Assembly: GCA_965112735.1 (NCBI GenBank)
Contig: OZ218956.1
Span: forward strand, 1,240,001 to 1,304,000
Reading direction: 5' to 3'
DNA length: 64,000 nt
From: Phaeosaccion multiseriatum
Lineage: Eukaryota; Ochrophyta, other classes
Shown: positions 1 through 10,888 of the stretch, piece by piece
Layout of the letters: every line of letters begins with the position of its first letter
Position numbering within the stretch: the first letter of the stretch is position 1
The notes under the pieces: model-generated
The model's database searches: none
What the model was told of the DNA's origin: nothing
The model's input: only the letters and a program-made list of their open reading frames with translations
Program-made: the position numbers and the translations under genes

Positions 1-958
1 GTGGAGAGGAGCAGCGCGAGGAAGTGTCTGTAGTTCTTCCTGCCCACGCAGTTATTGAGCCATCGGCAGTGGTGATCGAAGCTCTCCACGCACTTGTCGC
101 AATAGCGGCAGTGGCGGCTGCCCTTGGTCACATAGAGCTGTTCTTGTTGGTTTGTGGTTGTTAGGTGAGCATGTTGGAGTGGTGGTTTCGAGGGGTGTGT
201 GTGTGGGGGGGGGGTTGCTGAGTTCGTCAGTTGACTTTTTAAGACATGGAAGTGCAGGAGGTTACAGAGAGAGGAGAGAGCAAGTGCGAAAGCGAAGTAT
301 ATGAAGCCCCCCTGGACACATGCGTAGGGCGGTGATTGCTCGTTGCCACACATCTCCATACTACTGAGACAGACGTGACCCCTCTCCGTCATTCCTCTCC
401 AGGTCACGTGCGAATACATTCGTGCACAGGCTCAGGCTCATCACAACACCCCCCCCTTCACTCTCTATCTCTCTGCCAAACACTGGACCGACCTGACAGA
501 GGAAGCAGAAGGTCTTGTCCGGGGAAGCAGAGTCGTGACCGACGGTCTGAGTTAACACGAAGAGGAGGACAGACGGTCAGGAGGGCAGGAGGGGAGAGTC
601 GGTGGCAGCGCGCAAGAGGGAAGGCTGCAATCAACCGGGTGACAGAGATAGAGTCCCCCTCTCCGGATGACACTTCTCTTATCACCCCTGAAGAAAGCTT
701 TTCGCGGCTTGACGGCCGTTTATAGGCCTTCCACTCACCCCGCTTCTGTGTAGCAGAACATTCGGATCCACGGGGTCTATCCTACACGCGATGTACCCAA
801 ACACGAGCGAAAGCGCCGCCATTAGGCCATAGACTATGGCACAGGGGACGCCCACGGAGCTCGGCAGGCCCGGCAGGAGCACGCCGTAAAAGCCGCACAC
901 GAGCAATATAAACAACGCCCACGTCACTATCTGCAGCGGCTCCAGAGGGGCCTGGAAG
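1..958 (-). CDS. DHHC-type protein S-palmitoyltransferase, partial (C-terminus beyond the left edge, first exon unresolved)
   Basis: Likely transfers palmitate from acyl-CoA to cysteines of membrane proteins, in Golgi or endomembranes. Two exons are clear on the minus strand. Exon 739-958 encodes [13 protein letters not shown], two membrane segments and the IDPVDPNV motif that follows TM2 in ZDHHC1/11-like enzymes. Exon <1-137 encodes the zinc-finger core: [10 protein letters not shown], then [20 protein letters not shown] with the catalytic DHHC cysteine. The donor GTGAGT ends the first at 739 and CAG precedes 137; both junctions are phase 0, so they join without a shift. Exon 739-958 begins in phase 2, so at least one upstream exon with the N-terminus exists between 959 and about 2000; I could not identify it. 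Family is certain from DHHC; membership near ZDHHC1/11 is inferred from the TM-loop spacing. Confidence 0.88.
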
Positions 959-2163
959 CTGAGGATGGGTGGAGGTTCACGGGGGGGAGGGGGGTGGGGA
1001 GTAGGACAACAAATGAATGCAATCACCCAATGAAGGACCAGTCAAGGGTTACGCTTTGCGAAGGGACAGGAGATCAGCCAAGGGGGGGGTCCTTCCTGCA
1101 TGCTTCACCACAGATAGAATGCCTTCCCTTGATTTGGAAATACGATACGGCTGCCGAGCGGCTGCAGATGAAAACCATCTGCCGGATGAGAAAGCATGGA
1201 GTGTAGTTGCTCTCCTTTTTGCTCTTCCTTCTCTCCCCCCTCGCCCCCCCGACACACATAGGTCCACGCACACATACACACCACTTACCCATTCTTCCTC
1301 ATGCTGACTCACTCTCACGATCGGCCTGAAGTACTACGATGAATGCTGGGAGCCGAAGCCAAGGCCCCCTTCGCTGGAAGAATTACACCGAACCGTCTTG
1401 TTGCTCAGCAAATCGACCCGCAATGATGTCGACCCACAAAGAGGCCAGAGTGCCTCCTCTTCTTTCTGACGTCTATCGCCTGCCCATGCCCCTGTGCTGC
1501 AGTTGTCCCGTGGCCCTGTTGGCGCTATTTCCTTCCTCCAGCCTGTGAACTTGTTCCTGAGTCGACCCGATCGATCGATACGCTGCTTCCCTGCCCTCTC
1601 GCTGGCCCTTTTGAAGATCGACGTGAGAATGAGCTCTTGTTTCGAGTCCTCTCGCTCCGCAGCTGCAGCTGGTGATGCCAATTCGCTGAGCAATGCCTCT
1701 TACGTGACCGCCAAAAAAAAGGTTGGACGAGTACGCTGCGCAAAAGCAGGTGCAAGCAAGCTGGGGCGAGGAGAACAGACGTAACCCCGTTCAAGCCCCG
1801 ATGCTTTGTCCTCCAAACCACGTTGCAAGTACTGCACGCCAGCTTCGTCTCTCTCTCTCTCTCTCTGAATTGGAGACGTCACAGAAATTCGCTAATTTTA
1901 ATTCTTCCCGGAGAAGGAGAGCCCTGCCCGCTGCGCCAGCAGCAGCAGCCGCAGCAGTAGTAGCTGAAAGGATAGCCAACCCCTATGCTCGAACCCTTCG
2001 CGCAGAGATGATACAAGGAGGAATAGGGGGATAGGGACGGAAAGTAAAATTTAGTTTCAGTTTCGTTTGGATGGACGCTCCTTTTGCTCCCTCCTTCCTC
2101 ATCCTTTTTAAAGTTTCCTCCCCTTCATTCCCCCAATCATCGCCCTTACTCGTCACAATAGCA
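959..2163. other. Region between the DHHC gene (-) and the FNR-like gene (+); holds unresolved 5' exon(s) of the former
   Basis: The two flanking genes are transcribed away from each other. A 5' exon of the palmitoyltransferase must lie here because exon 739-958 starts in mid-codon. Open frames are present on both strands (for example 1334-1693 minus) but none shows a recognisable domain. A short CT dinucleotide run is at 1851-1866. A shared promoter is expected near 2000-2160 but no specific element was identified. Confidence 0.4.
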
Positions 2164-4550
2164 ATGGCACCTCTTCTTGTTAGAGTGCTCGCGACGGTGG
2201 CGGTGCTTCCGGCGGTGGTGGATTCGTTCCTGACCTTCGCGCCAGCGATTCAGCATGCTCTTCCCCCGTCTGTAGGTAGCAGCAGCAGGCAATGGCGGCA
2301 GCAGACTCAGTCTCTTGGCACGGTGCCGCGGCGTCATGGGACAGTCTCCAGACTAGTCGTAAAGGCGGCGTGGGGTGACCCAGTGGAGATGAAGAGCGTC
2401 AAGATTGTTTCCAACGAAGCCGTGAGTGCGGGATAAAATGGTCGATGAGAACGCAGCGCGCCGCACCCTCTCCGTTCTAGTCCACCTCCTCATCGCGACG
2501 TGCCCACTGTACCTATCCACCCATCTCACCGAGAAGTCCTGCGATTACCCTTCCGCCTCCCTTGTGTGTGGGGCAGGCCGGCTCCGTGACCAGGAGGCTG
2601 AAGATTGAGGTGCCTGAGGACATCATTGCGAGCTTCACAGACCCAGGGCAGTATGTGCAGATGAAGCAGGGCAGCGGGAAGGTTGGCTACTACGCCATGC
2701 TCAAGTAAGCGATGGGTGATGGCGTGTGGGGCACAGAGGAATGGCGGAGTACTGTCAGTAGCGAGTAGTGCGAGAAGACGCGCAATTGTTGCTAGACCTG
2801 TTACCATTAGAAGGGAAGGGAGAGAGAGGGGGCGGGGGACAGAGTTGGCGCTGTGCTTTAATGGCTCTCTCGGTTTTGCTCTTTTCGGTATCCCTTGCTG
2901 AGCTGAGCGGATGGTGCTGAATTTCACAGCCTCAAGTCTGCTCACTCCTCTCCTTCTCCTCCTCCTACCCTGCCCCCCCCCCCCCACCCCACTCCTCTAC
3001 GCAAAACCCCAGCGCCCCCGACCCAAAGTCGAAGACGCTTGAGTTCCTGGTGAAGGGCTCAGAAACCAACAACTTTCTCGTGCAAGCCAAGGAAGGCACC
3101 ACAGTGGAGATGAGCGCGGCATGCGGCAAAGGTGCGTTGCTTCAAGAGGCGAGGCCCGCGCTCACCTCCCCCTTCTCTCCCCCGTTGTTAACGTGTGGTG
3201 GAACGCCCTTACGAATCCTTCCTTGTCTGTGCTTTGAATCCGTTGGCAAAACGAACTCGTAGCCCCCCCCAAACGAAGAAAGCAGGCAGGTCCTCTTCTG
3301 CAAGCAATGAGTCTGTGATACTTGTGTCGTACTCTATCCCATCCCATCCCATCCCATCCATCCTCTGCCCTGTCCTATCCCTTCTCCCTACTCCCCATTC
3401 CCCACCCCCACTTCTCCCCACCCCCACCTTAACTGCCATAGGCTTCCCCATCGAGGAGAACTTCGAGGGATACAAGTACGCGTGGCCTGTGCAAAACGTG
3501 CTGCTTGTAGCCACGGGCACGGGTGTCGCACCCATCGCATCCGTCATCTCTTCCAAGGTGTTGGTCGTGGACACGGAAGCCTTTCTGGCCCGTGCCTGCA
3601 AGCTGTACTACGGTTCGCAGTCAGAGGATACCATCCCCATCAAGGAGGAGCTCAAGCAGTGGGAGGAGACGGGCATCGAGGTGCGCGAGGAAGGGAGGGA
3701 AGGGAGGGAGGGACGGAGGGAGGGAAGGGAGGGAGGGAGGGAGGGAGGGAAGGGAGGGAAGGGAGGGAGGGAGGGAGGGAGGGAGGGAAGGAGGGGAGTG
3801 GAGGGAGAGGGAGGGAGGGGAGGGGGGGGGGAAGGGAGGAAAGGCTTGATGGAAAGGAATTTTGTGATACTGATGGATGCGGTGTTGCTCATCCCCCCCC
3901 CTGTTCGCTTCTTTCTCTGGGCCTGTTTCACTCACTCGTGCCTTCCTTCATTCGTGGCTGCTTGCCTGTACACACATCATCAGGTGGTGATAGTACTCTC
4001 CCAGCCCGGGCCTGGCTGGACGGGGCGAACTGGGTACGTGCAAGACGCTATCAAAGAGGTGAGTGAGAGACAGGGGGGAAAGCACGGAAAGAGAGGAAAG
4101 AGAGTGTGTGTGAGAGAGAGAGAGAAAGCAGGGAGAGAAGCACACGTACACATACAGACACACAGAGAGAAAGGGGGAGATGGGGAGGAGTGCAGATGGA
4201 GCACACACAGACAGAGTTTGGATACTCCTCGTGCGGATGCCGAACCTCCAACAGCGTCCACTCAAGTGGAGCTTCCGGCCGGCCACAGCAGCATTCGCCG
4301 CCCCATATCCAGCCTGTGTTGACTGTTGGCACTCATGTGCTTGTACTCTGAATCGCGTTCTCGCCGACCCACTCACGCACCGCACCCACGCACACACCCC
4401 ACGCACGCACCCACGCACTCTCAGGACGGGATTATTGTTCCGCGCAACTCGGGCATTGTCATGTGCGGTCAGAAGGAAATGACGGAGGAACTCAAGGCCT
4501 TCGCCACCAGCCTCAACGTGTTCGAGGGCAGGTGTCTCACCAACTTCTAA
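2164..4550 (+). CDS. Plastid-targeted FNR-like FAD/NAD(P)H oxidoreductase (pKIWI502-like)
   Basis: Six exons: 2164-2421, 2577-2704, 3013-3131, 3442-3680, 3984-4058, 4425-4550; 945 nt, 314 aa, all GT-AG and in phase. Residues 1-20 are a hydrophobic signal (MAPLLVRVLATVAVLPAVVD) followed by SFLTFAP, resembling the signal-plus-transit presequence with a Phe at the cleavage site used for complex plastids. The body has the FNR fold order: a flavin-binding barrel (PGQYVQMK, GYYAML), then the nucleotide-binding domain with GTGVAPIAS, LYYGSQ, CGQKEMTEEL and the terminal LTNF. Closest family is the small flavin reductases related to plant fruit protein pKIWI502, rather than photosynthetic petH; physiological electron partner unknown. 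The start was chosen because it opens the presequence and has a purine-rich context; an in-frame ATG at 2071 would put 31 residues before the signal. Confidence 0.85.
3684..3840 (+). repeat. (GGGA)n purine array at the start of an intron
   Basis: GGGA/GGAA units begin within a few bases of the donor of intron 4 of the FNR-like gene. Confidence 0.9.
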
Positions 4551-4996
4551 ATTTCTTCTCTTTTCTTGAAAGATCCCTTTTTTCTTTTAATTTAGTCTCG
4601 TCTAGCCTTTGAAGAGGAAGGGTCCCTTCATTGGTAGTTGTAAGACAGCTGACTGTCACTCTTTTACCTTGTCGTCGTGGGCACAAAAGACACGGTGGTA
4701 TAGAATAGAGAATAGTAACCAAAAATGTTTTGGGGATCGAAGAAAACGAGTTGGTGCTCCAAAGGAGGAGGAAAAAGAAGTGCGTGTGTGCACGCGTGTG
4801 TAAGTGAGTGAGTGAGTGAGCGAGAGAGGGCATGTTTGCCGTGAGAAGCGGGTGAGTGGGTGCGTTGGAGTGATGAGCGAGGAGCGAGGAGGAGGTGAAA
4901 CTCAAATTCCAACGCTGTCCTTCCCTAAACGGAAACTCGAATTCCGGACAGTTGAGGGCAGATCGATGCAAAGAAATATCACTATGAATCTATGAG
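4551..4996 (+). other. Intergenic spacer between two same-strand genes
   Basis: 446 bp separate the FNR-like stop from the BTB start codon. It contains a short GTGA array (4799-4823) and otherwise no coding signal. It must hold the terminator of the first gene and promoter of the second; no individual element could be recognised. Confidence 0.4.
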
Positions 4997-5572
4997 ATGA
5001 GCGTCGAAAGCGGCAGCACCAGCGGGGGGAGGGGGGCTGGCGGAGAGATCAGAGGCGAATGTGTGGAGGAGGACCCTAAGAGGGGGCTACACAAGGAGGG
5101 AAAGCCCCCGAGATGTATCTCTCTGGAGGAGGTAAGCACGGCCCACCAAGGAAGAAAGGGGAACCTCACCTGCTCCAATAGCTGTTCGAACCTCTGATAG
5201 CTTTGATGAGCCCCGTCTTTACTCCGGGATGCTCAGCCTTCTTCTTTTTATGCCCCGCTCCTTCCTCCTGTACCACTTTCTGCACAGGAGCTCGAGGAGC
5301 TGAGTCGTGGAGTTAATTCGGTGTATGTCGACCACAGTCCCGGCCTTCTAGGTCGTATCTACCAGCAGATTGGCAATGAGACCTCAGATGTGTGCTTCGT
5401 GGTTGGGCCCACCAGATCAGCAGGCAGTAGCAGCAGCAACGCCCACGGCAGCGGGGGGGGGGGCGACGAGGGGGTGGAGACAACGAGAGAGTTCTTGTGC
5501 CATCGGATTATGTTCGCCTGCTGCTCTGATTACTTCCGCACCCTGCTCTTCGGAGAGATGCAGGAGGTGAGC

Positions 5573-5618
<46 letters not shown>

Positions 5619-8600
5619 GAGAAGGGTATCCCCTTTGCTATGTGCGTCGCTGGGCCTTTCGTGTTTTGCGTGTTGCAGTTTTGCCTCCTTCTCTCAGCCT
5701 TGCCGTCCTACCCTATTACTCCCTATCTCCGACAGGCAAGAATGCATCGTATCACGCTACAGGATGTGCCCGCCGACGCCTTCGAGATGCTGATTGACTA
5801 CGTCTACTGTGGTAGAATGGTACGTAAAGAGAGAGCCTGTCCAAGCAAGACACTTTGCCCTCTCCATCCATTAGCACCCTTATCTACCCTTAACTAAATG
5901 GAGGGTCGTACCCTCAACCGTTGCTTCGCCCCCTCCGTCTCAGTCCCAACACTCTGTCCTTCCTCCCTGTCACTTGTTTCCCGGCTCTTCCTCCCCTCTC
6001 CCCCCCATCCTCCTCCCTTCCACCCCGCCTTTGGCTGACAGGAGCTCACTGCGGTTAACGTCATGGACATGCTCTCCCTCTCGCACCGCTTCGCCATACC
6101 CGAGCTGCTGGCGGCCTGCACTGAGTTTCTGGACGAGTGCATGAATCAGGATGACGTGATTCGCATCCTCATCGCGGCGGAGTATTACCAACAGGCGGAG
6201 CTGGAGGATAAGTGCTGGGAGCTTGTCTGCAGACACGCCAGCAAGGCAAGTTCTTAAACCGATCAATACCGTGTATAACATACGGGGGATGGACTGAGTG
6301 AAGAGAAGAGAGAGAAAGAAAGAGAGAGAACGAGAGAGAGGGAGAGAGAAAGAGAAAGAAAGAGAGAAAGAGGGAGAGAGACTGAGGTGACCTGTGAATC
6401 CCTCCCCCTCCCCGTATGCCTCTATAGCCCCCTCACTCACCGATACTCCTACTCTTCCCCCCTCCCCGTATACCCGTAGTCTCCTCCCCCTCCCCATAAG
6501 CCGCTAATTTCCCCCCTCCATGCTGCTGCTGCCCTGTATACCTCTTCCCCTCCTCCCTCTCCCCCCCATATACCTCCATATCCCACCCTCCTTCCCCGAC
6601 TCACAAAGGTATTGTCAGGCGACGGTGTGCTGGAGCTGAGCCCTCCCCTGTTCGTCAAGCTTTGCCACACGGCAGAGCTCCAGGCGGACGAAATCGACCT
6701 TTTCCACGCACTTCAGAGGTGGGCGAGCTTCGAGCCTGAAGGGAGGGGCAAGTATCTACCGGTGAGTGAGAGGGGAAGGAAGGAAGGAGGGAAGGGGAGA
6801 GGCGGGGGGGGGGGAGGGAGGGAGAGGAGGGGGAAGGGGAGGGGAAGGGAGTGAGACTGTCTGTCCGTCTGTCTCGTCCCCGGCTCATGTGTGCTCCTCC
6901 TCCTCCTCCTCCTCCTCCTCCTCCTCCTCCTCCTCCTCCTCCTCCTCCTCCTCCTCCTCCTCCTCCTCCTCCTCCTCCTCCTCCTCCTCCTCCTCCTCCT
7001 GCTCCTCCTCCTCCTCCTCCTCCTCGTCCTCGTCCTCCTCCTCGTCCTCCTCTCCCCCAGGAGATTGTCCAGAACCTTCGCTTACCCCTCATCTGTCTAC
7101 GTGACTTGTTGAGGGTAGTGAGGCCCAGTAAGCTCGTCGATGCTGAAACGCTGGTAAGGGAAGGGACGGGAGGGGGACGGGAGGGAAGGAGAGGGGAGGG
7201 GAGGATATGAGAGGGGAGGGGAGGGGAGGGAAGGGAAGGGGAGGAGGGGGGGGAGAAAGGAAAGGGGAGGGGGAGAGGGGCCCGGGTGGTGACAGGAGAG
7301 GAGGGGAGAAGAAAGGGGAGGGGAAGAGAGGAGAGGAGGGGAGAAGAGAGGGGAGGGGAAGAGAGGAGAGGAGGGGAGAAGAGAGGGGAGGGGAAGAGAG
7401 GAGAGGAGGAGAGAAGAGAGGGGAGGGGAAGAGAGGAGAGGAGGGGAGGGGAGGATATGAGCGGATGAGAACCGGGAAGAGCGGAGGAAGATGGGGAGGA
7501 GGGCAAGGGGATAGATCTGCAGAGAAGGAAGTACATGTACAGGCATGTTGTGGTGCAGGGCGAGCAGAGCTGTTCGTCCTTCTCTCTCCATCGATGCCTC
7601 CCCGAGGGTTGAAAAGCTTATCACCACCTCCTCCTCCTCCTCCTCCTCCTCCTCCTCCTCCTCCTCCTCCTCCTCCTCCTCCTCCTCCTCCTCCTCCTCC
7701 TCCTCCTCCTCCTCCTCCTCCTCCTCCTCCTCCTCCTCCTCCTCCCCTCCCCCCCTCTTTCCTCCTTCCCGCTCTTCTTCATCCCCCGAACCCCCGAACA
7801 GCTGGACGCCGTGGCGTATCACGCGGACCCCACCGACTGGCTAGGAGACCCGGTCCAAGTACGCCCGAGGGGGCAGCGGCTCATGTGGGATGTGTCCATC
7901 CTTCCGGCCGGTCTCTGGGTCACAGATGACGATCAGACAGTCACCTCCACCCTGGATGAGTGGGCAGGGGTAAGTCCCTATCCAACTTCCTCCTTCCTTC
8001 CTTCCTTCCTACCTACCTACCTACCTACCTACCTATCCACTTACCTATCCATCTACCTGCGTACCTACCTACCTACCTATCCACCTCCCTACCTATCCAC
8101 CTACCTATTCACCTACCCACCTATCTACCTGCGTACCTACCTACATACCTACCTACCTGCGTACCTACCTACCTACCTACCTACCTACCTACCTACCTAC
8201 CTACCTACCTACCTACCTACCTACCTACCTACCTACCTACCTACCTACCCACCCGCCTACCTGCCTACCTACCTACCTACCTACCTACCTACCTACCTGC
8301 CTACCTACCTACCTACCTGCCTCCCTTCTTCCTACCTACCTACCTACCCACCTACCTGCCCACCTACCTACCTACCTACCTACCTACCTACCTACCTACG
8401 TACCTCTTTCCTTCTTATTGATACCTATACTCAACATATACCCCCAATGACATACTCATCTTTACACCTTCCACCCCCAATGATATCCTCTTTCGCCACC
8501 CCAAAAGGTTTTCGGGACAGTCAAGATGACATCCGGCTTCCACCGCTGGTCTGTGCGTGTCAACAAGCTCGGCGGCGGTGCAAAGGGTTCGTGGAGAGGC

Positions 8601-9276
8601 GTCATTGGAGTCTGCAGTAGGGCAGGCAGCGGTGGGGAGCGCTCTTCTTCTTCCTCCTCCTCGTCCTCCTCCTCCGCCTCCTCGGCCGCTGCCCTTGGTG
8701 CGCCTGGTGTCCCTGCAGCATCTGCATCTGCCGCTGCCTCTTCTTCGGCGTCTTCTTCTTCTTCATCATCTTCTTCGTCAATGTCTTCTTCTTCTCCTTC
8801 CTCTCAGCACGCCTACTTGCCCGTGACGGGTTTCGTGGTGGGCAAGGGGCAGCGCAAGAGGGCAGGGCAATACACACTGGAAGAATACTCCAACGCAGCC
8901 GCCGAGGACGGTAAGATAAAGATGTGTATGTTCAGTTCCACTCCCCCTCCCCTTCCCCTCTCCCGTCCACCCACTGTCTCGCCTTCTCCCTCTCACCCTT
9001 CCTTGCCCCCTGTCTCCCTCTCTCTCTCCCCCGCCCACCCACATCTGTCCCTCACATGCTCGATCTCTCCACCTCCTTCACCCCCCTCGCCCTCCCCCGC
9101 CCCCTTTCTTAGGCGACGTCATCACCGTACTCTACAATGCAGAGTCTGCGTCTCTGTCCTTCCTCCACAACGGCAAGTCTCTTGGCATCGCTTACACCGC
9201 CATCGAGCCTCCGGTCTATGCAGCGCTCGCCATACAGTCGCCGGGGGCCATGTACACGCTCGAAAGCGGGGGGTGA
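4997..9276 (+). CDS. BTB-BACK-SPRY domain protein, probable CUL3 ubiquitin-ligase adaptor
   Basis: Nine exons: 4997-5131, 5288-5566, 5736-5819, 6042-6245, 6609-6761, 7061-7153, 7802-7969, 8508-8910, 9113-9276; 1683 nt, 560 aa. A BTB/POZ fold spans about residues 60-190 ([47 protein letters not shown]), then a BACK domain to about 315 ([47 protein letters not shown]), then a SPRY/B30.2-like module ([42 protein letters not shown]) interrupted by a roughly 50-residue Ser/Ala-rich insert. BTB-BACK proteins of this layout normally bind Cullin-3 through BTB-BACK and substrates through the C-terminal domain; the substrate is unknown. Intron 4 uses a GC donor (AAG/GCAAGT). Introns 5-7 carry very large CTC, GGGA and ACCT arrays. 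Confidence 0.87.
5576..5613 (+). repeat. (GA)n array just after a 5' splice site
   Basis: Nineteen GA units starting about 10 bases after the donor of BTB intron 2. Confidence 0.9.
6895..7056 (+). repeat. (CTC)n array ending at a 3' splice site
   Basis: Some 50 CTC/CTG/GTC units that run into the CCCCCAG acceptor at 7060 of the BTB gene. Confidence 0.95.
7155..7460 (+). repeat. GGGGA-rich purine tract with 27-bp higher-order repeats
   Basis: Begins at the donor of BTB intron 6. Blocks of GGGGAAGAGAGGAGAGGA recur at 7320-7445. Confidence 0.85.
7626..7745 (+). repeat. (TCC)n array upstream of a 3' splice site
   Basis: Forty perfect triplets in BTB intron 6, whose 5' half is purine-rich. Confidence 0.95.
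7988..8404 (+). repeat. (ACCT)n tetranucleotide satellite
   Basis: About 100 ACCT units with scattered CCAC, TGCG and ATCC variants fill BTB intron 7. Confidence 0.95.
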
Positions 9277-10639
9277 TGTGGGGGAGTAGTTGGGTGTACG
9301 TGTACATCCGAATCTGTGATTTGGAGGAGCCACAGCCGGCTTGAACTGGCCTTTGTTTGGAGCTGACGCATCTATCCATCACAAGGCAGGGTGTGATGCA
9401 GGCACATGGGTGTGATGTTGGCGTATGGCGGACAGGCGCACAGGCGGGCGGGCAGATGGGCAGGCGGGCACAAAGCAAACGACCGGAAGTCGTCCTACAT
9501 ACACACACACAAACACACAAATATACACACACGCGCACACACACGCACACACACACGCACATATACACACACACGCACGCACACACACACACGCAGGCCG
9601 GGATTCTGTCACTCGGTCATGTACCATCGAGGTTGGCGCATCCTTGGTGCGTCGAGAGAAGTGTCAGAGGCTCCAGTGGGCGTGGTGGTCCTCTGCGGTG
9701 GGTGGTTTCCTCGCCAGTTGTGCCGCTCGTCGGGCCCGGCAGGAACGGATTCTTCGCGTTCTCGGCTTTGTCCTTGACTTGTACCGCGACAGGAGGCCCG
9801 ACCTGCGGGCGATTAGCGAGGCAAGCGTCGTGCATGTCCGCGGCTTGCTTGATGACCTCAGCTAGTGAAACGCCACGCCACGGCCCTGACAGCGGCACAG
9901 CGGCTCTGCTCTGGAGAGAGACGCAACAGGCTTTGCTGGCAGTTGGCGCTCGCCCATCATCGACCCTGCACCGCCCCTGCCTGCTTGGCGAGTAGAGGAG
10001 GCACTGACTTCAGTCTCCAGAGATAGAGAGAGGGGGGATGGGGGAGGCGGAGGGGGCTGGACTGGACCTTGGCCTTAGAGAGACGCCCCATGATGGGTAT
10101 GGACAAGGACGTATTGTAAAGGACGATCAGGTTTCAGTACGTTACTCCTCACCCGCCCCACCCCCTTCCGGATTGAGTCCCCTAGAGCTCCACGTGGAGG
10201 CATGACACACACAAGAGCATTGGATGTTTCAATGCAATTTCTGTCGGACAAGAAGGGCAATTTCAGCAGTCGGGCGAAGGGCAATTTCGATGCATGTGGA
10301 AGGCATTTGGGAGATGAGAGCAGCGGCGGCGAGCGAAAAGAGCAACGTCATAACCGCAAAGAGGGGGGGGGGGACTGAGGACAACGACAACAACAGGAGC
10401 AGGGCCGAGGAGAAAGACTCTGAAGAGCTGGATGCTTGAGGTTAATAAACAAAAGTCCATCATCTCGATAGGAAACAAAGCCCAGTACCTTTCTCTGTCT
10501 ATGTCTCTCTGTCTCTCTCTCTTTGTATATATATTTATAAATGTATGTATGTATATGTGTGTGTGTGTGACATGTATGTATGTCCTGCACTTTCGACGGG
10601 ACGATGCTCCTAACGGTGGCGCAGCATCGTGGTCAAGTG
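9277..10639. other. Convergent intergenic region with an unassigned open segment at 9598-9865
   Basis: The BTB gene (+) and transporter gene (-) point towards each other. A CA array runs 9499-9597 and ends in CAG, which could be a 3' splice site. The next 268 bases stay open on the plus strand (codons rich in G/C at position 3, reading RILRVLGFVLDLYRDRRPD before a TAG at 9863-9865). The minus strand is also open at 9617-9898. No family was recognised. It could be an alternative last exon of the BTB gene or an unrelated small exon. An A/T-rich stretch at 10520-10580 probably carries the 3' end of the transporter transcript. Confidence 0.3.
9499..9597 (+). repeat. (CA)n array ending in CAG
   Basis: Imperfect CA repeat with CG interruptions, downstream of the BTB stop codon. 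Confidence 0.9.
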
Positions 10640-10835
10640 TCATGGCTGGGGCGAGGCCGGCGTCCCCGGCTGTTGTGCGAGTACGACACCCTCCTCTGCA
10701 GCAGCAACCTCTTCCATCAGCGACTGCACCACCACATCCCCCTCCGCCGACACGGCCTCTTCTTCCAAGAGCTCCATCACCTTCACCTCGTCCCCTCCAA
10801 AGCCTTTCCCACTGCTGCTGTTGCTGCTACTGCTA

Positions 10836-10888
<53 letters not shown>

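Noticed and set aside
1745-1821. Minus-strand segment ending in HRGLNG as the missing DHHC first exon
   Set aside because: It resembles the expected pre-TM1 sequence but its possible donor (GTTACG) is weak and in the wrong phase for the exon at 739-958.
3195-4322. 375-codon plus-strand frame
   Set aside because: It reads through introns of the FNR-like gene (GGGA array and pyrimidine tract); the domain sequence is only in the exon part.
6891-7112. Poly-Leu, poly-Ser and poly-Pro frames on the plus strand and poly-Gly or poly-Glu frames on the minus strand
   Set aside because: All are alternative frames of CTC arrays in BTB introns 5 and 6.
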